Assembly: GCF_025144725.1 (NCBI RefSeq)
Contig: NZ_JALXKS010000010.1
Location: 8,150 to 72,149 of the forward strand
Length of the DNA: 64,000 nucleotides
Source: Brevibacterium sp. p3-SID960
Lineage (GTDB): Bacteria > Actinomycetota > Actinomycetes > Actinomycetales > Brevibacteriaceae
Reading direction: 5' to 3'
The position numbers and the translations under genes were made by a program. Positions 1 through 7,981 of the stretch are shown here, one piece after another. Positions within the stretch are counted from its first letter, which is position 1, and the number at the start of each line of letters is the position of its first letter. The notes beneath the pieces were generated by a model. The model ran no database searches. It was not told the origin of the DNA and saw nothing but the letters and a program-made list of their open reading frames with translations.

Positions 1-2
1 TG

Positions 3-257
3 CGACGACATCCGTGTTCTGCTGCAGAAACAGGGGCACGCTCGCAGCAGGCGATCGGCATTGCCGCCCGGGTGCACGTCGAGGTCTCAGCGGTGAAGTC
101 CCATCCCGCCCGGATCTCCCCGCGGCTCGGGGTGCGCGATCGGACGCAGCTGGTCGTGTGGGCCTACCGCAGCGGCCTGGTGCGCTCAGAGGTGCCTGAG
201 GCCGGCGAGCCGGGGCCGAGGTGCAGATTGTCGATCAGCCGGACACTGCCGACGTAG
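3..257 (+). pseudogene. C-terminal remnant of a LuxR/NarL-type regulator, cut by the window edge
   Basis: The frame ending at the TAG at 255-257 reads IAARVHVEVSAVKSH and then LGVRDRTQLVVWAYRSGLV, the recognition helix and last helix of a LuxR-type DNA-binding domain. The preceding helix (DDIRVLLQKQGHA) lies in a different frame, so a frameshift seems to sit near 40-50. Only the end of the gene is inside the window, so the receiver domain cannot be judged. The last ~90 bases overlap the 3' end of panC on the other strand. It is probably a decayed or frameshifted response regulator. A sequencing indel is the main alternative. Confidence 0.55.
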
Positions 258-1078
258 GCGGCGATGAGTGCAAGCGCCGGCAGCTCGGTCGTCGCCTCCA
301 GAGTCGCCGGGTCGACGGCCTCCAGATAGTCAAGTGTGACATCCGGGGTGCTGTGCACCTGCCGTCTCAGCCCTTCGAGATTCCAGTCGCGGCCGGCGTG
401 GGCGCGTTCCCGCAGCGCGAACAGCGCCTTCGACAGCGCCAGCGCCGCTTCCTCCTGCTCGCTGCTCAGCAGCAGGTTTCTGCTCGACATCGCCAGCCCG
501 GCAGGCGTGCGCTGCGTGGGCACCGGCTCGATGGTGACGGGGAAGTTCATGTCCTCGACCATCCGCTTGACGATCATCACCTGCTGGGCGTCCTTCTCAC
601 CGAAGTACGCGTGCAGACGGGCCGGTCCCGGCGGATCGAAGATGTTGAACAGCTTCGCCACCACCGTGGCCACCCCGTCGAAGTGACTCGGCCGCGAGGC
701 ACCCTCCAAGGTGGTGCCCATCCGGCCGGAGGACACCCGGATGATCGGCGCGTCGGGATAGCCGGGGTACATCTCCTCGACCTCCGGGGCGAAGACGATA
801 TCGACACCGGCGTCCTGCATCGTCTGGCAGTCTCCGGCCAGATCGCGCGGATACCGCTCAAGGTCGAGCGGCGACTCGAACTGCAGCGGATTGATGAACA
901 GCGAGGCGACCACGACCTCGTGCGCGGCCCGGGCGGCCTGCATGAGGGCGGCATGCCCGCCGTGTAGCGCACCCATCGTGGGGATGAGCCCGACGGAGGT
1001 GGCGTCGCGGTTGCGGATGTGTTCGGCCATCTCCGAGCGCAGCTCGGCGACAGTGCGGGTGATGATGAGCTCGGCCAT
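164..1078 (-). CDS. panC: Pantothenate synthetase PanC
   Basis: PanC condenses pantoate and beta-alanine with ATP to give pantothenate, the last cytoplasmic step of vitamin B5 synthesis on the way to coenzyme A. The 304-residue protein carries the nucleotide-binding PTMGALHGGH motif at about residues 33-42, the GEKDAQQ motif at 160-166 and the MSSRN signature at about 197-201, in the order usual for the family. The C-terminal ~20 residues are Ser/Thr/Arg-rich and extend past the conserved fold into the LuxR remnant on the other strand. The ATG follows the GNAT gene stop with one base between, so the two are probably co-transcribed. No panB or panD is in the window. Confidence 0.96.
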   Translation of the reverse strand: MAELIITRTVAELRSEMAEHIRNRDATSVGLIPTMGALHGGHAALMQAARAAHEVVVASLFINPLQFESPLDLERYPRDLAGDCQTMQDAGVDIVFAPEVEEMYPGYPDAPIIRVSSGRMGTTLEGASRPSHFDGVATVVAKLFNIFDPPGPARLHAYFGEKDAQQVMIVKRMVEDMNFPVTIEPVPTQRTPAGLAMSSRNLLLSSEQEEAALALSKALFALRERAHAGRDWNLEGLRRQVHSTPDVTLDYLEAVDPATLEATTELPALALIAAYVGSVRLIDNLHLGPGSPASGTSERTRPLR

Positions 1079-1079
1079 G

Positions 1080-1685
1080 TCAGGTCCCTGGGTTGAGCGA
1101 GGAGGTCCCGGCCAGCCTATCGTCTGCGAGCATCCCGAAGATGAGGGTGTCGGTCCATTCGCCCTTCGACCACCAGTCCTGGCGCAGGTGGGCCTCAGCG
1201 ATCATGCCGACCCGCCGTGCCAGCCTGGCCGAGGCGGTGTTGCGGGCGTCCATCTGCGCGCCCACCCGGTGCAGGCGGTAGTGATCGAACGCCACAGCGA
1301 GCACGGCGGCGACCGCCTCGCTGGCGTAACCGCGGCCGCTGTGCGCGGGATCGAGAACCCAGCCGATCTCCGCCGTCGCCCGGGTCCCGCCCGTCTGCCA
1401 CAGCGTGACATCGCCGATCACCGCAGTGTCGTGTTCGATGATGAGGGCCAGGCTCGCAGCCGAGGTGTCGAGACCGGTGCAGGTGAGCCGCTCGGCTGTT
1501 TTCTCAGCGGCCAGGGTCGGCGTCCAGGCTTCGTCGAGCAGGTAGCGGGCGACGGCGGGCTGGGAGTAGATGCCCAGCAGCGCCTCGGCATCGTCGCGGC
1601 GGTGGGTGCGCAGCCGCAGCCGAGGTGTGAGCACCGGCAGCTGCAGGGGCGGGCAGTCAGGTGGAGGAGGGGGAGTCTCGGTCAT
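1080..1685 (-). CDS. GNAT family N-acetyltransferase (RimJ/RimL-like)
   Basis: A 201-residue GNAT protein. It starts with a TPRL.LR segment (LTPRLRLRTHRRDDAEAL), typical of the RimJ/RimL branch that acetylates protein N-termini or small amines. The acetyl-CoA loop appears as HSGRGYASEAV, followed by NTASARLARRVGM, the usual beta-alpha element near the C-terminus. The substrate cannot be predicted. An AAGGAGAG ribosome-binding site lies just upstream of the ATG. It is first in a two-gene unit with panC and diverges from the TetR regulator at 1752, so the shared 66-base gap may place it under that regulator. Confidence 0.85.
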   Translation of the reverse strand: MTETPPPPPDCPPLQLPVLTPRLRLRTHRRDDAEALLGIYSQPAVARYLLDEAWTPTLAAEKTAERLTCTGLDTSAASLALIIEHDTAVIGDVTLWQTGGTRATAEIGWVLDPAHSGRGYASEAVAAVLAVAFDHYRLHRVGAQMDARNTASARLARRVGMIAEAHLRQDWWSKGEWTDTLIFGMLADDRLAGTSSLNPGT

Positions 1686-1717
1686 CGCGGCTCTCCTTCG
1701 GGCGGTGACGGCATCAG

Positions 1718-1745
1718 AGCTAACCTAACACGCATAGGGTAAGCT
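1718..1745. promoter_or_regulatory. Divergent operator and -10 box between GNAT and TetR genes
   Basis: TAACCTA (1721-1727) and TAGGGTA (1735-1741) form an inverted repeat with one mismatch and a 7-base spacer, flanked by AGC and AGCT. TAAGCT at 1740-1745 fits a -10 element and is followed by exactly six bases before the GTG start of the TetR gene. The palindrome would block this promoter, which suggests autoregulation and possibly control of the divergent GNAT-panC unit. Protein binding is inferred. Confidence 0.5.
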
Positions 1746-1751
1746 GGTGTC

Positions 1752-2363
1752 GTGAGCTACTGGGATGCACCGAGGCCCGTGCGGCGCCGCCGCGCGATCG
1801 ACGTGGATGCGCTGGCCCGCGCAGCGGCTGAGCTGCTCGATTTGGGCGGCTTCGCGGCCCTGACGATGCGCGCCGCTGCCGAGCGGCTCGGTGTCGCAGC
1901 GGCCAGCCTGTACTCGAGGGTGCGCGGCGTCGACGATCTGCGCGACCTCGCCCTCGATGCCGCGCTGGCTGACGACGGGAGCGTGCAGCAGGCGGTGGCC
2001 GAGGCTGCGATCGATGAGCTGATGGTGGCGTACTTCCGCCATCTGCGCCGCCATCCGTGGGCTGGTCAGGTGATCGCGCTGCGCACACCGCGCGGGCCGC
2101 ACTATCTGGCGCTGTCGGAGCGGATGTGTGTGCTGCTGCGCGATGCGGGTATGGCCGACCCGCTCGGCTGCGCCTATGCGCTGTCGAACCTCGTGATCGG
2201 CTCGGCACTGACGTCGGCGATGGCGGCAGGGGAACAGGCCGCGCTGGTCGATCCCACCATCGCCCCGGTCTATGCGGAGTTGCACGCCGGCCACACCGTC
2301 GACCCTGAACACATCCTCACCGCTGCGGTTCAGGCTCTGCTCGCTGCCGCACCCACGCGCTGA
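1752..2363 (+). CDS. TetR family transcriptional regulator
   Basis: A 203-residue protein with a TetR-type helix-turn-helix at about residues 18-60 (LTMRAAAERLGVAAASLY is the recognition region), followed by an all-helical ligand-binding domain. The N-terminus is Arg-rich (RPVRRRRAID). The GTG start at 1752 has no ribosome-binding site, but a -10-like TAAGCT ends seven bases before it, so translation is probably leaderless. The palindrome overlapping this promoter is the likely operator. The ligand is unknown. The divergent GNAT-panC unit is the most obvious candidate target. Confidence 0.87.
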   Translation: MSYWDAPRPVRRRRAIDVDALARAAAELLDLGGFAALTMRAAAERLGVAAASLYSRVRGVDDLRDLALDAALADDGSVQQAVAEAAIDELMVAYFRHLRRHPWAGQVIALRTPRGPHYLALSERMCVLLRDAGMADPLGCAYALSNLVIGSALTSAMAAGEQAALVDPTIAPVYAELHAGHTVDPEHILTAAVQALLAAAPTR

Positions 2364-2395
2364 GACGACCACCGCAGGAATCCACCCCGGCACCT

Positions 2396-2460
2396 GCAGC
2401 CGAGGCGCGCAGCCGAGGTGCGCAGCCGAGGTGTGCAGCCGGGTCCCGCAGCCGTGGTGC
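2396..2460. repeat. Five tandem copies of a 13-bp unit
   Basis: Five consecutive 13-base units begin at 2396, 2409, 2422, 2435 and 2448. The first three read GCAGCCGAGG followed by CGC, TGC or TGT. The last two are diverged. The array lies in the non-coding gap between the convergent TetR and AztD-like genes, right before the terminator hairpin. Confidence 0.9.
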
Positions 2461-2484
2461 GAACCCGGAAAATCGGATGCAGCA

Positions 2485-2521
2485 GATGCCGGGGTGGCGC
2501 GCTGCGCACCACCCCGGCATC
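2485..2521. terminator. Bidirectional terminator hairpin
   Basis: A perfect 13-bp stem (GATGCCGGGGTGG at 2485-2497 with its complement at 2509-2521) and an 11-base loop sit between two convergent genes. There is no U-tract on either side. It would serve both the TetR gene and the AztD-like gene. Confidence 0.75.
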
Positions 2522-2532
2522 GGGATCAGAGA

Positions 2533-3738
2533 TCAGTGGTTGTGACGGTCGTGCTCGTGATCATGGTCGTGTCCGTCACCATGGTCATGGTCGTGTCCGT
2601 GGCCGTCATCGTGACCGTGCGCGTCGGCTCCAGCACTTACCTCACCGGAGGCGGTGGCGATCTCACCGGTCACCGGAATCTCCGTGCCGATGGTGCCCGA
2701 CTCCGGATCGATGACCCGAAGGGTCCCGTCCGTGCCGTGAACGAGCGCTTCACCTTCAGCACCGCGGCCCAGTGAGCGGAACGAATACGCAGCCGGCAGG
2801 TCGACGAGTGTCAGCTTCCCGCTCGTCGTGTCGGTCAGGGTCACCCGCGTCGGACGCTCGACCTCGGCCTCGGGATCGGTCTTGTAGTCACTGAGCACGA
2901 CCGGGGAGTCCTCGTGTCCGCGCTGGTTGCCGATCCGTCCGTGCTCATCGGGGGAGTCGACCTTGGTGATCTCATCGCCCTTGATGATGAGCAGGCCGTT
3001 CTCGCAGCCGACGGTGATGACTCCGTCCTTGACGGCAGCCTCACCGTGCACGCCGGGGCAGTCGCTGTTCTCGGCGACGTCCTTGCCTTCGGCGTCGCGG
3101 ATGACGACACCGGAGCGGGTGTCCTCATTGCCGACGGTGTGGATCATCGAACCGTCGGCACGCACAACGGCGACACCATGGTGAGCCTCCTTCGCCTGGG
3201 CCTTCTCCGTCTTGATCGGCGCATCAGCGGAGAGCTCGGCAGGATCGAAGGAATGGATCTCGCCAGTGCCGTCGAAGAACGCGACCGAGGTGCCGTCATG
3301 GTTGACGAGGTGGCCCGGGTGGCTGCCCTCGATGCGCTGGTCGGTCAGCAGCGGGTCGGTGGTGTAGGAGTGCGAATGGTCGCCGTGCGGTTCGGACCAG
3401 GTGCCCATGTCGAGCAGCCGGAACGCGTCGCCTTCAGTGAGGAACAGGTGCCGGTTGTCGCCTGCGGCGTTGAGCCGGGTGAAGCCTTCGGCTTCGAAGG
3501 TGCCGAGCACCTTGTGCGACTCTGCGTCGAGCACCATGACGCCGCCGTCATAGGTCAGCGCGATGCGCTCAGCCGGGCCTGCGGTCTCGGCGGTCTGCCG
3601 TTCGGTGGGCTCAGGGGACTGCCCGGCGGAGTCCGAGTTGGTGCTGCCGCAGCCGGCGAGCACTGTCAGATACAGCGCCGCAGCCGAGGCGGTGAGGAGG
3701 GATGGGATGCGTGATGCGTGGAGAGTCGTGCCGGTCAT
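2533..3738 (-). CDS. aztD: AztD-like zinc metallochaperone, lipoprotein
   Basis: A 401-residue exported protein with a signal peptide ending in the lipobox LTVLAGC (Cys30), so it is probably anchored to the outer face of the membrane. The body is a series of short beta repeats typical of a beta-propeller, with metal-binding patches such as EPHGDHSHSY and EAHHG. The last ~28 residues are almost entirely His, Asp and Gly. This fits the AztD family, which hands zinc to the AztC solute-binding protein of an ABC importer. No aztABC genes are nearby, so it may serve an importer elsewhere or act as a zinc store. I see no convincing Zur box upstream. Confidence 0.7.
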   Translation of the reverse strand: MTGTTLHASRIPSLLTASAAALYLTVLAGCGSTNSDSAGQSPEPTERQTAETAGPAERIALTYDGGVMVLDAESHKVLGTFEAEGFTRLNAAGDNRHLFLTEGDAFRLLDMGTWSEPHGDHSHSYTTDPLLTDQRIEGSHPGHLVNHDGTSVAFFDGTGEIHSFDPAELSADAPIKTEKAQAKEAHHGVAVVRADGSMIHTVGNEDTRSGVVIRDAEGKDVAENSDCPGVHGEAAVKDGVITVGCENGLLIIKGDEITKVDSPDEHGRIGNQRGHEDSPVVLSDYKTDPEAEVERPTRVTLTDTTSGKLTLVDLPAAYSFRSLGRGAEGEALVHGTDGTLRVIDPESGTIGTEIPVTGEIATASGEVSAGADAHGHDDGHGHDHDHGDGHDHDHEHDRHNH

Positions 3739-3855
3739 AGTGGCAGCGCGCGGCGGATAATGTCATAGGTTCATGTGCGCCTCAGCACCGGCAGTACGGC
3801 GGGACGTCCGATGAGTCGGACATCGCAGTCAGGAGCGACTCACCGGAGGACTGCC

Positions 3856-4110
3856 GTGAGCATCAAGCTCGACTTCACGACGACGTTGGAGTGCTACCGC
3901 GCACGCACCGGCCGTTTCGATCGGATCGAGGTACCGGATACGAGCTATCTCATGGTCCACGGAGCCGGTGGCCCGAACACGGTCCCAGCATTCACCGCCG
4001 CGATCGAAACGCTCCACCCGGTGGCCTGCACCCTGGCGCCGGACCATCCTGCGTCAGCCCGTGCGCTGACGCCGGCGTCGTTCGCCTCCTGTTCACTTGC
4101 CTGCCGTTGA
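3856..4110 (+). pseudogene. Truncated GyrI-like small-molecule-binding protein
   Basis: From a GTG with a GGAGGA ribosome-binding site at 3845-3850, the reading frame gives VSIKLDFTTTLECYRA, then VPDTSYLMVHGAGGPNT and FTAAIETLHPVA. This is the start of a GyrI-like domain protein of the kind annotated in many actinobacteria, normally about 200 residues. After roughly 60 residues the match ends and a stop follows at residue 85, so well over half the domain is missing. The rest is not found before chrA begins directly afterwards. It is probably a deletion remnant with no function. Confidence 0.6.
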
Positions 4111-4119
4111 ATGGTAGGT

Positions 4120-5370
4120 ATGCCAGCTTCCGCCGCCTCCCCTGACCGCCCACCAGCAGCCGCACCCGCCAGCCGGGGATCCGTCGCTGAGGTGTTCTGG
4201 GTCTTCCTGCGGCTCGGGCTCACCTCCTTCGGCGGCCCGGTCGCCCACCTCGGGTACTTCCGTGAGGCCTTCGTCGAGCGCCGCCGCTGGCTCAGCGACC
4301 GCGCTTATGCCGATCTCGTCGCGCTGTGCCAGTTCCTGCCGGGCCCGGCCTCCAGCCAGGTCGGCATGGCGCTGGGCCTCAAGCGCGCCGGCTTCGCCGG
4401 CATGATCGCCGCCTGGATCGCTTTCACCCTGCCCTCGGCACTCGTGTTGGTGGCCTTCGGCTTCGGCATCCATGCCCTCGGCGACCTCGGCGACGCCGGC
4501 TGGCTCATCGGCCTCAAGGTCGCAGCCGTAGCCGTCGTCGCGCATGCGGTGCTCGGCATGGCGCGCTCGCTGACTCCCGACGCACCGCGGGCGAGCATCG
4601 CGGTCGCCGCCCTGGCCATCGCCCTGCTCGTGCCCACCGCATGGGCGCAGGTCGCTGCGATCGTGCTCGCCGGCATCATCGGGCTGGTATGGCTGCGTCC
4701 GGCCGCGCCCGAGGCGTCAGGCGCCTCAGGCGGGCAGAGTCACCCGTTCAGGGTGCGTGTGCCGATGCCGGTGGCCGCCGGCAGCCTCATTCTCTTCGCC
4801 CTCCTGCTCATTGGGCTGCCGGTCATCACGCGGCTCACCGGCAGCGATGCGCTGCAGTTGGCAGATGTGTTCTACCGCGCCGGCGCGCTCGTGTTCGGCG
4901 GCGGACATGTCGTGCTGCCTCTGCTGCAAGCCGAGCTCGTGCCGGCAGGGATCGTCTCGAACGATGCCTTCCTCGCCGGCTACGGTGCCGCCCAGGCGGT
5001 GCCCGGCCCGCTGTTCACCTTCGCCGCTTACCTCGGCACGGTGAGCACCACCTCGGCGACGGGAGCGGTGGGCGCGGCGATCGCGCTGGGCGCGGTGTTC
5101 CTGCCGGCGGCGCTGCTTGTCATCGGCACGCTGCCGCTGTGGCAGACGCTTTCCGGGCACCGGCTGGCCCGCCGGGCATTGAGCGGCGTCAACGCCGGCG
5201 TGGTCGGGATCCTCGCAGCCGCGCTGTACCATCCGGTGTTCACCACCGGCATCACCTCGCCGCTGACCCTCGTCATCGGAGCCGCCGCTTTCGTCGCCCT
5301 AAGCGTGTGGAAGGCCCCGGCTTGGGCCGTCGTCGCCGCCGCCGGGCTGCTCGGCTTTCTCGTCCTCTGA
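4120..5370 (+). CDS. chrA: Chromate transporter ChrA, two-domain type
   Basis: ChrA is an inner-membrane transporter of the CHR superfamily that exports chromate and gives chromate resistance. The ~416-residue protein has the usual two homologous halves. The first begins with FLRLGLTSFGGPVAHLGYF, the second with FYRAGALVFGGGHVVLPLL. Each is followed by CQFLPGPASSQ or GAAQAVPGPLFTF type helices, and about ten membrane segments are visible. The ATG at 4120 is preferred because GGTAGGT precedes it. An in-frame ATG at 4111 touches the stop of the GyrI-like remnant. No chromate-responsive regulator such as ChrB is adjacent. Confidence 0.92.
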   Translation: MPASAASPDRPPAAAPASRGSVAEVFWVFLRLGLTSFGGPVAHLGYFREAFVERRRWLSDRAYADLVALCQFLPGPASSQVGMALGLKRAGFAGMIAAWIAFTLPSALVLVAFGFGIHALGDLGDAGWLIGLKVAAVAVVAHAVLGMARSLTPDAPRASIAVAALAIALLVPTAWAQVAAIVLAGIIGLVWLRPAAPEASGASGGQSHPFRVRVPMPVAAGSLILFALLLIGLPVITRLTGSDALQLADVFYRAGALVFGGGHVVLPLLQAELVPAGIVSNDAFLAGYGAAQAVPGPLFTFAAYLGTVSTTSATGAVGAAIALGAVFLPAALLVIGTLPLWQTLSGHRLARRALSGVNAGVVGILAAALYHPVFTTGITSPLTLVIGAAAFVALSVWKAPAWAVVAAAGLLGFLVL

Positions 5371-5432
5371 ACCGCTGGGCGCGGCGGGGCTGCAGCGCCG
5401 CGGACGCGCGAACGGGAGGGCCAGCCCCTTTC

Positions 5433-5480
5433 TGATCGGCATGCTCAGGGCGAGCCTGATCGGCATGCTCAGGGCGAGCC
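5433..5480. repeat. Perfect 24-bp tandem duplication
   Basis: Bases 5433-5456 are repeated exactly at 5457-5480 (unit begins TGATCGGCATGCTCAGGG). It lies in non-coding DNA downstream of chrA. Confidence 0.97.
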
Positions 5481-5639
5481 GAATCGTGCCGGGTCCGCTT
5501 GCCGGCGGCATCCCCTCGAGTGCGGTGTGGACCTCCACGTCGCTGATGACGAGCTCTCAGCGCCCGGCCAGTCGCGGCTCGGAGCGCTGTGGGCCGGCGC
5601 TTGAGGACACCGCGCAGCCGGAAGATCCGGTGGGCAGCA

Positions 5640-5671
5640 GCAGAGCCCGCCGGGGACCCGACGGGCTCTGC
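5640..5671 (-). terminator. Terminator hairpin after the small hypothetical gene
   Basis: A 10-bp perfect stem, GCAGAGCCCG (5640-5649) with CGGGCTCTGC (5662-5671), lies just past the stop of the minus-strand gene at 5685. There is no U-tract. Confidence 0.6.
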
Positions 5672-5684
5672 CCAATGCTGCGAT

Positions 5685-5942
5685 TCAGTGCCGCCAGGTG
5701 TCGACGGGTGGATCGCCTTCGGTCTTGCTGATGATGCGGTGGGTGCCGTCTTCCTGCAGAATCGCCTCATCTCCGTGTGCTGCCGCAGTCGTGGCAGTCC
5801 GCGCTTCGGAATCGTCTTCGACATAGCCGACGCGTTCGCCCTTGCCGACCTGTGAGTCGCCAAGCACCTTCTCGGCCGCCTCTTCGACCTTGTCGAGACC
5901 CTTCGAGCCTGAGCTGCTCGATTCCTGTCCGCTCTTCGTCAT
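5685..5942 (-). CDS. Small hydrophilic hypothetical protein
   Basis: An 85-residue protein rich in Ser, Glu, Asp and Lys, with no membrane segment or signal peptide. The N-terminus is low complexity (SGQESSSSGSKGLDK). The second half (KGERVGYVEDDSEA and EAILQEDGTHRIISK) looks like a small beta-rich module, but I do not recognise the family. A strong AAAGGAGG ribosome-binding site is eight bases from the ATG at 5942, which favours that start over the ATG two codons upstream. It stands alone between chrA and the thioesterase. The good ribosome-binding site and terminator argue that it is real. Confidence 0.6.
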   Translation of the reverse strand: MTKSGQESSSSGSKGLDKVEEAAEKVLGDSQVGKGERVGYVEDDSEARTATTAAAHGDEAILQEDGTHRIISKTEGDPPVDTWRH

Positions 5943-6021
5943 GGTCATCGCCTCCTTTGCTCATCCAGCTTATGCCGACTGCCAGCTGCTTGGAAACCTC
6001 ACTGGGCGTGTCGGTGACTGC

Positions 6022-6438
6022 TCAGCTCAGGGTGTCGAAGAATTCCCGCGTGGCATCGTTGAACGGTTCGGAGCGGCGGGTGCTTGTGCGGATCTGCACC
6101 ATCACCGATTCGGCCCGTGCGCATACGGTCTCGTCGACGAAGATGACCTGCTCGACAGTCAGCGAAGAGGTGCCGACCCGGCTGATCCGGCTGCCGATCG
6201 TCACGGTGCCCGGCCAGTGGACTTCCTGCAGATAGTCAATCGTGATCCGCGCGAGTACGAATTCGCGATCGGAGACCTCGGAGTGCCGATCAATCCGGGA
6301 GATGATCTCGACCCGGCCGGTTTCGAAGAACGTCGCAAAGACCGCGTTGTTGATGTGGCCCTGTCTGTCGGTGTCGGAGTAGCGCAGCTTGTCTGTCGTG
6401 GTGAGCGGAAAATCCGCTGGAGAGAGATCGTCGTGCAT
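6022..6438 (-). CDS. Hotdog-fold acyl-CoA thioesterase (4HBT type)
   Basis: A 138-residue hotdog-fold protein of the 4-hydroxybenzoyl-CoA thioesterase family, which hydrolyses acyl-CoA thioesters in the cytoplasm. The family signature RYSDTDRQGHINNAVFATFF holds the catalytic Asp of the YSDTD block and the GHINN loop, and DYLQEVHWPGTVTIGSRI is the following strand pair. The ATG at 6438 gives the usual family length. An in-frame ATG 39 bases upstream would add an unrelated leader. It stands alone and its acyl substrate is unknown. Confidence 0.87.
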   Translation of the reverse strand: MHDDLSPADFPLTTTDKLRYSDTDRQGHINNAVFATFFETGRVEIISRIDRHSEVSDREFVLARITIDYLQEVHWPGTVTIGSRISRVGTSSLTVEQVIFVDETVCARAESVMVQIRTSTRRSEPFNDATREFFDTLS

Positions 6439-6622
6439 GCCCCCATCGTGGCACAGTGGGGGTAGTTTCGAGAGCATCCACGTGCCGGAAGCGGCCCCGC
6501 ATGTCGGCTCCTGTGCGCAGCGGATGAATTCCGCTATGCAGTCAGATCTGCGTGTGGCGTGCTGGCGTGGCAGAATGATTGAAGTTCGAACCAGTCATCC
6601 CGAATTTTGGAAAGGTGGAGCC

Positions 6623-7021
6623 ATGGCTGATCTGCGGATCTCCGATGCTGCTTTGTTCATGGGGGTCAGTGATGACACCCTTCGCCGGTGGATCCACGCG
6701 GGAAAGCTCTCCCAGCGCCTCGACGGCAGCGGGCGCGCCGTCGTCGATGGAGCCGAACTGGCCGAGTTGGCCCGCACGAGCGCGGTGCTGCCGAAGGATC
6801 CGGCGGCTGTGCAGTCCTCGGCGCGCAACCGGTTCGTCGGTCTCGTGACCGCCGTGAAGAAGGACGGCGTCATGGCCCAGGTCGATGTTCAATGCGGCCC
6901 CCACCGGGTTGTCTCGCTCATGTCGGCTGAGGCTGTTGAGGAACTCGAGCTCACAGTCGGCGATGTCACGACCGCCGTCGTCAAGGCCACCCAGGTGCTG
7001 CTGGAGATGCCGCGGCGCTGA
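6623..7021 (+). CDS. HTH-TOBE (mono-Mop) molybdate-responsive regulator
   Basis: A 132-residue protein with a MerR/excisionase-like helix-turn-helix at residues 5-50 (ISDAALFMGVSDDTLRRWI) joined to one Mop/TOBE domain at about 68-132 (RNRFVGLVTAVKKDGVMAQV through DVTTAVVKATQVLLEM). Mop domains bind molybdate or tungstate, so it probably senses molybdate and controls the modABC genes 190 bases downstream. The ATG at 6623 follows AAAGGTGGAG. A longer frame upstream has no homology and overlaps the thioesterase promoter region. In ModE the HTH fold differs, so this is the actinobacterial HTH-TOBE type and not classical ModE. Confidence 0.88.
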   Translation: MADLRISDAALFMGVSDDTLRRWIHAGKLSQRLDGSGRAVVDGAELAELARTSAVLPKDPAAVQSSARNRFVGLVTAVKKDGVMAQVDVQCGPHRVVSLMSAEAVEELELTVGDVTTAVVKATQVLLEMPRR

Positions 7022-7210
7022 TTCGGAGGCTGGGCTTCAGTGCAGGCGCAGCTGACCGCGTTCTGTTGAATCCGCAGCTGCGGGTCGACATGGAGAATAA
7101 GTGTTGATCATCGTATGAAATCTGCTGCGTCGAACGCATATGCAGTGCTAGGGTGTTCTCAGGCGGGCACGGACTGCTGCCAGCATGGACGCGGCAAGGG
7201 GATCACACTG

Positions 7211-7981
7211 ATGAAATCGACTCTCACCACCACCGGTGCGCTCACGGCGGTTGCCACCCTCATGCTCAGCGCCTGCTCCAGCGGGTCCGGCAACGGCGGC
7301 GAATCCGACAGCGGGTCCATCATCGTCTTCGCTGCTGCCTCTCTCAACCAGGTCTTCGCCGATCTCGGCGAGTCCTTTGAGGAGGAGACCGGCATCTCCG
7401 TCGACTTCTCCTTCGGCGGTTCTCCCGACCTTGCCGCCCAGATGCAGGCCGGGGCTCCTGCCGACGTGTTCGCCTCAGCCAATGAGAGGAACATGGACAA
7501 GATGACCGACGAGGAACTGATGGAAGGCCAGCCGCAGAGGTTCGCCACCAACGCTCTCACCATCGTCACCGCCCCAGACAATCCCAGAGACGTCGAGGAC
7601 CTGCACAGCCTGAGCGCCGATGACATCTCACTGGTCATCTGCGCACCCGAGGTGCCCTGCGGTGCCGCCACCCAGGAGGTGGCCGAGCTCGCCGGTGTCG
7701 ATCTCTCACCTGTGAGCGAGGAGAACGCAGTGACCGATGTGCTCGGCAAGGTCACCTCCGGCCAGGCCGACGCCGGACTCGTGTACGTCACCGACGCCAC
7801 CGGTGCCGGAGATGACGTCACCGCCGTGGACTTCCCTGAAGCCGCCGAGGTCATCAACAACTACCCGATCGGTGTGCTGAAGTCCTCGAAGAACTCCGAG
7901 GCCGCCGGGCAGTGGGTCGACTACGTGGTCTCCGACACCGGCCGGGACGCACTGGCTGACGCCGGCTTCGGCACACCGTGA
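7211..7981 (+). CDS. modA: Molybdate ABC transporter substrate-binding lipoprotein ModA
   Basis: ModA captures molybdate outside the membrane for the ModBC importer. The 256-residue protein has a lipoprotein signal peptide with lipobox MLSAC (Cys22). The family pattern follows: [40 protein letters not shown] and [11 protein letters not shown], which supply the Ser and other ligands of the oxyanion site. The ATG at 7211 gives a proper signal peptide and has AAGGGGATC upstream. The 190-base leader holds a small hairpin, TGCGT/ACGCA, but no molybdenum-cofactor riboswitch that I can recognise. Its stop overlaps the modB start. Confidence 0.95.
   Translation: MKSTLTTTGALTAVATLMLSACSSGSGNGGESDSGSIIVFAAASLNQVFADLGESFEEETGISVDFSFGGSPDLAAQMQAGAPADVFASANERNMDKMTDEELMEGQPQRFATNALTIVTAPDNPRDVEDLHSLSADDISLVICAPEVPCGAATQEVAELAGVDLSPVSEENAVTDVLGKVTSGQADAGLVYVTDATGAGDDVTAVDFPEAAEVINNYPIGVLKSSKNSEAAGQWVDYVVSDTGRDALADAGFGTP

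Larger units (their letters stand above)
5371..5684. other. Intergenic region with a 24-bp duplication and a hairpin
   Basis: This 314-base gap has no ORF that I can relate to a family. It holds a perfect 24-bp tandem duplication and a GC-rich hairpin (both listed separately). A short minus-strand frame over 5299-5538 contains the duplicated eight-codon unit but resembles nothing I know, so I leave it uncalled. Confidence 0.6.

Noticed and set aside
2396..2460. CRISPR-like array
   Set aside because: The units are contiguous without spacers and only 13 bp long, so this is a simple tandem repeat. The other repeats in the window also lack spacers.
3739..3774. Zur box before the AztD-like gene
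   Set aside because: AT-rich bases are present, but no palindrome of the known Zur type is convincing.
5299..5538. Small minus-strand ORF beside chrA
   Set aside because: It contains the 24-bp duplication and part of the chrA 3' end, has no homology that I recognise and no ribosome-binding site.
7022..7210. Molybdenum-cofactor riboswitch before modA
   Set aside because: Only a 5-bp hairpin is visible. The conserved junctions of that riboswitch are absent, and the HTH-TOBE protein already offers a control mechanism.
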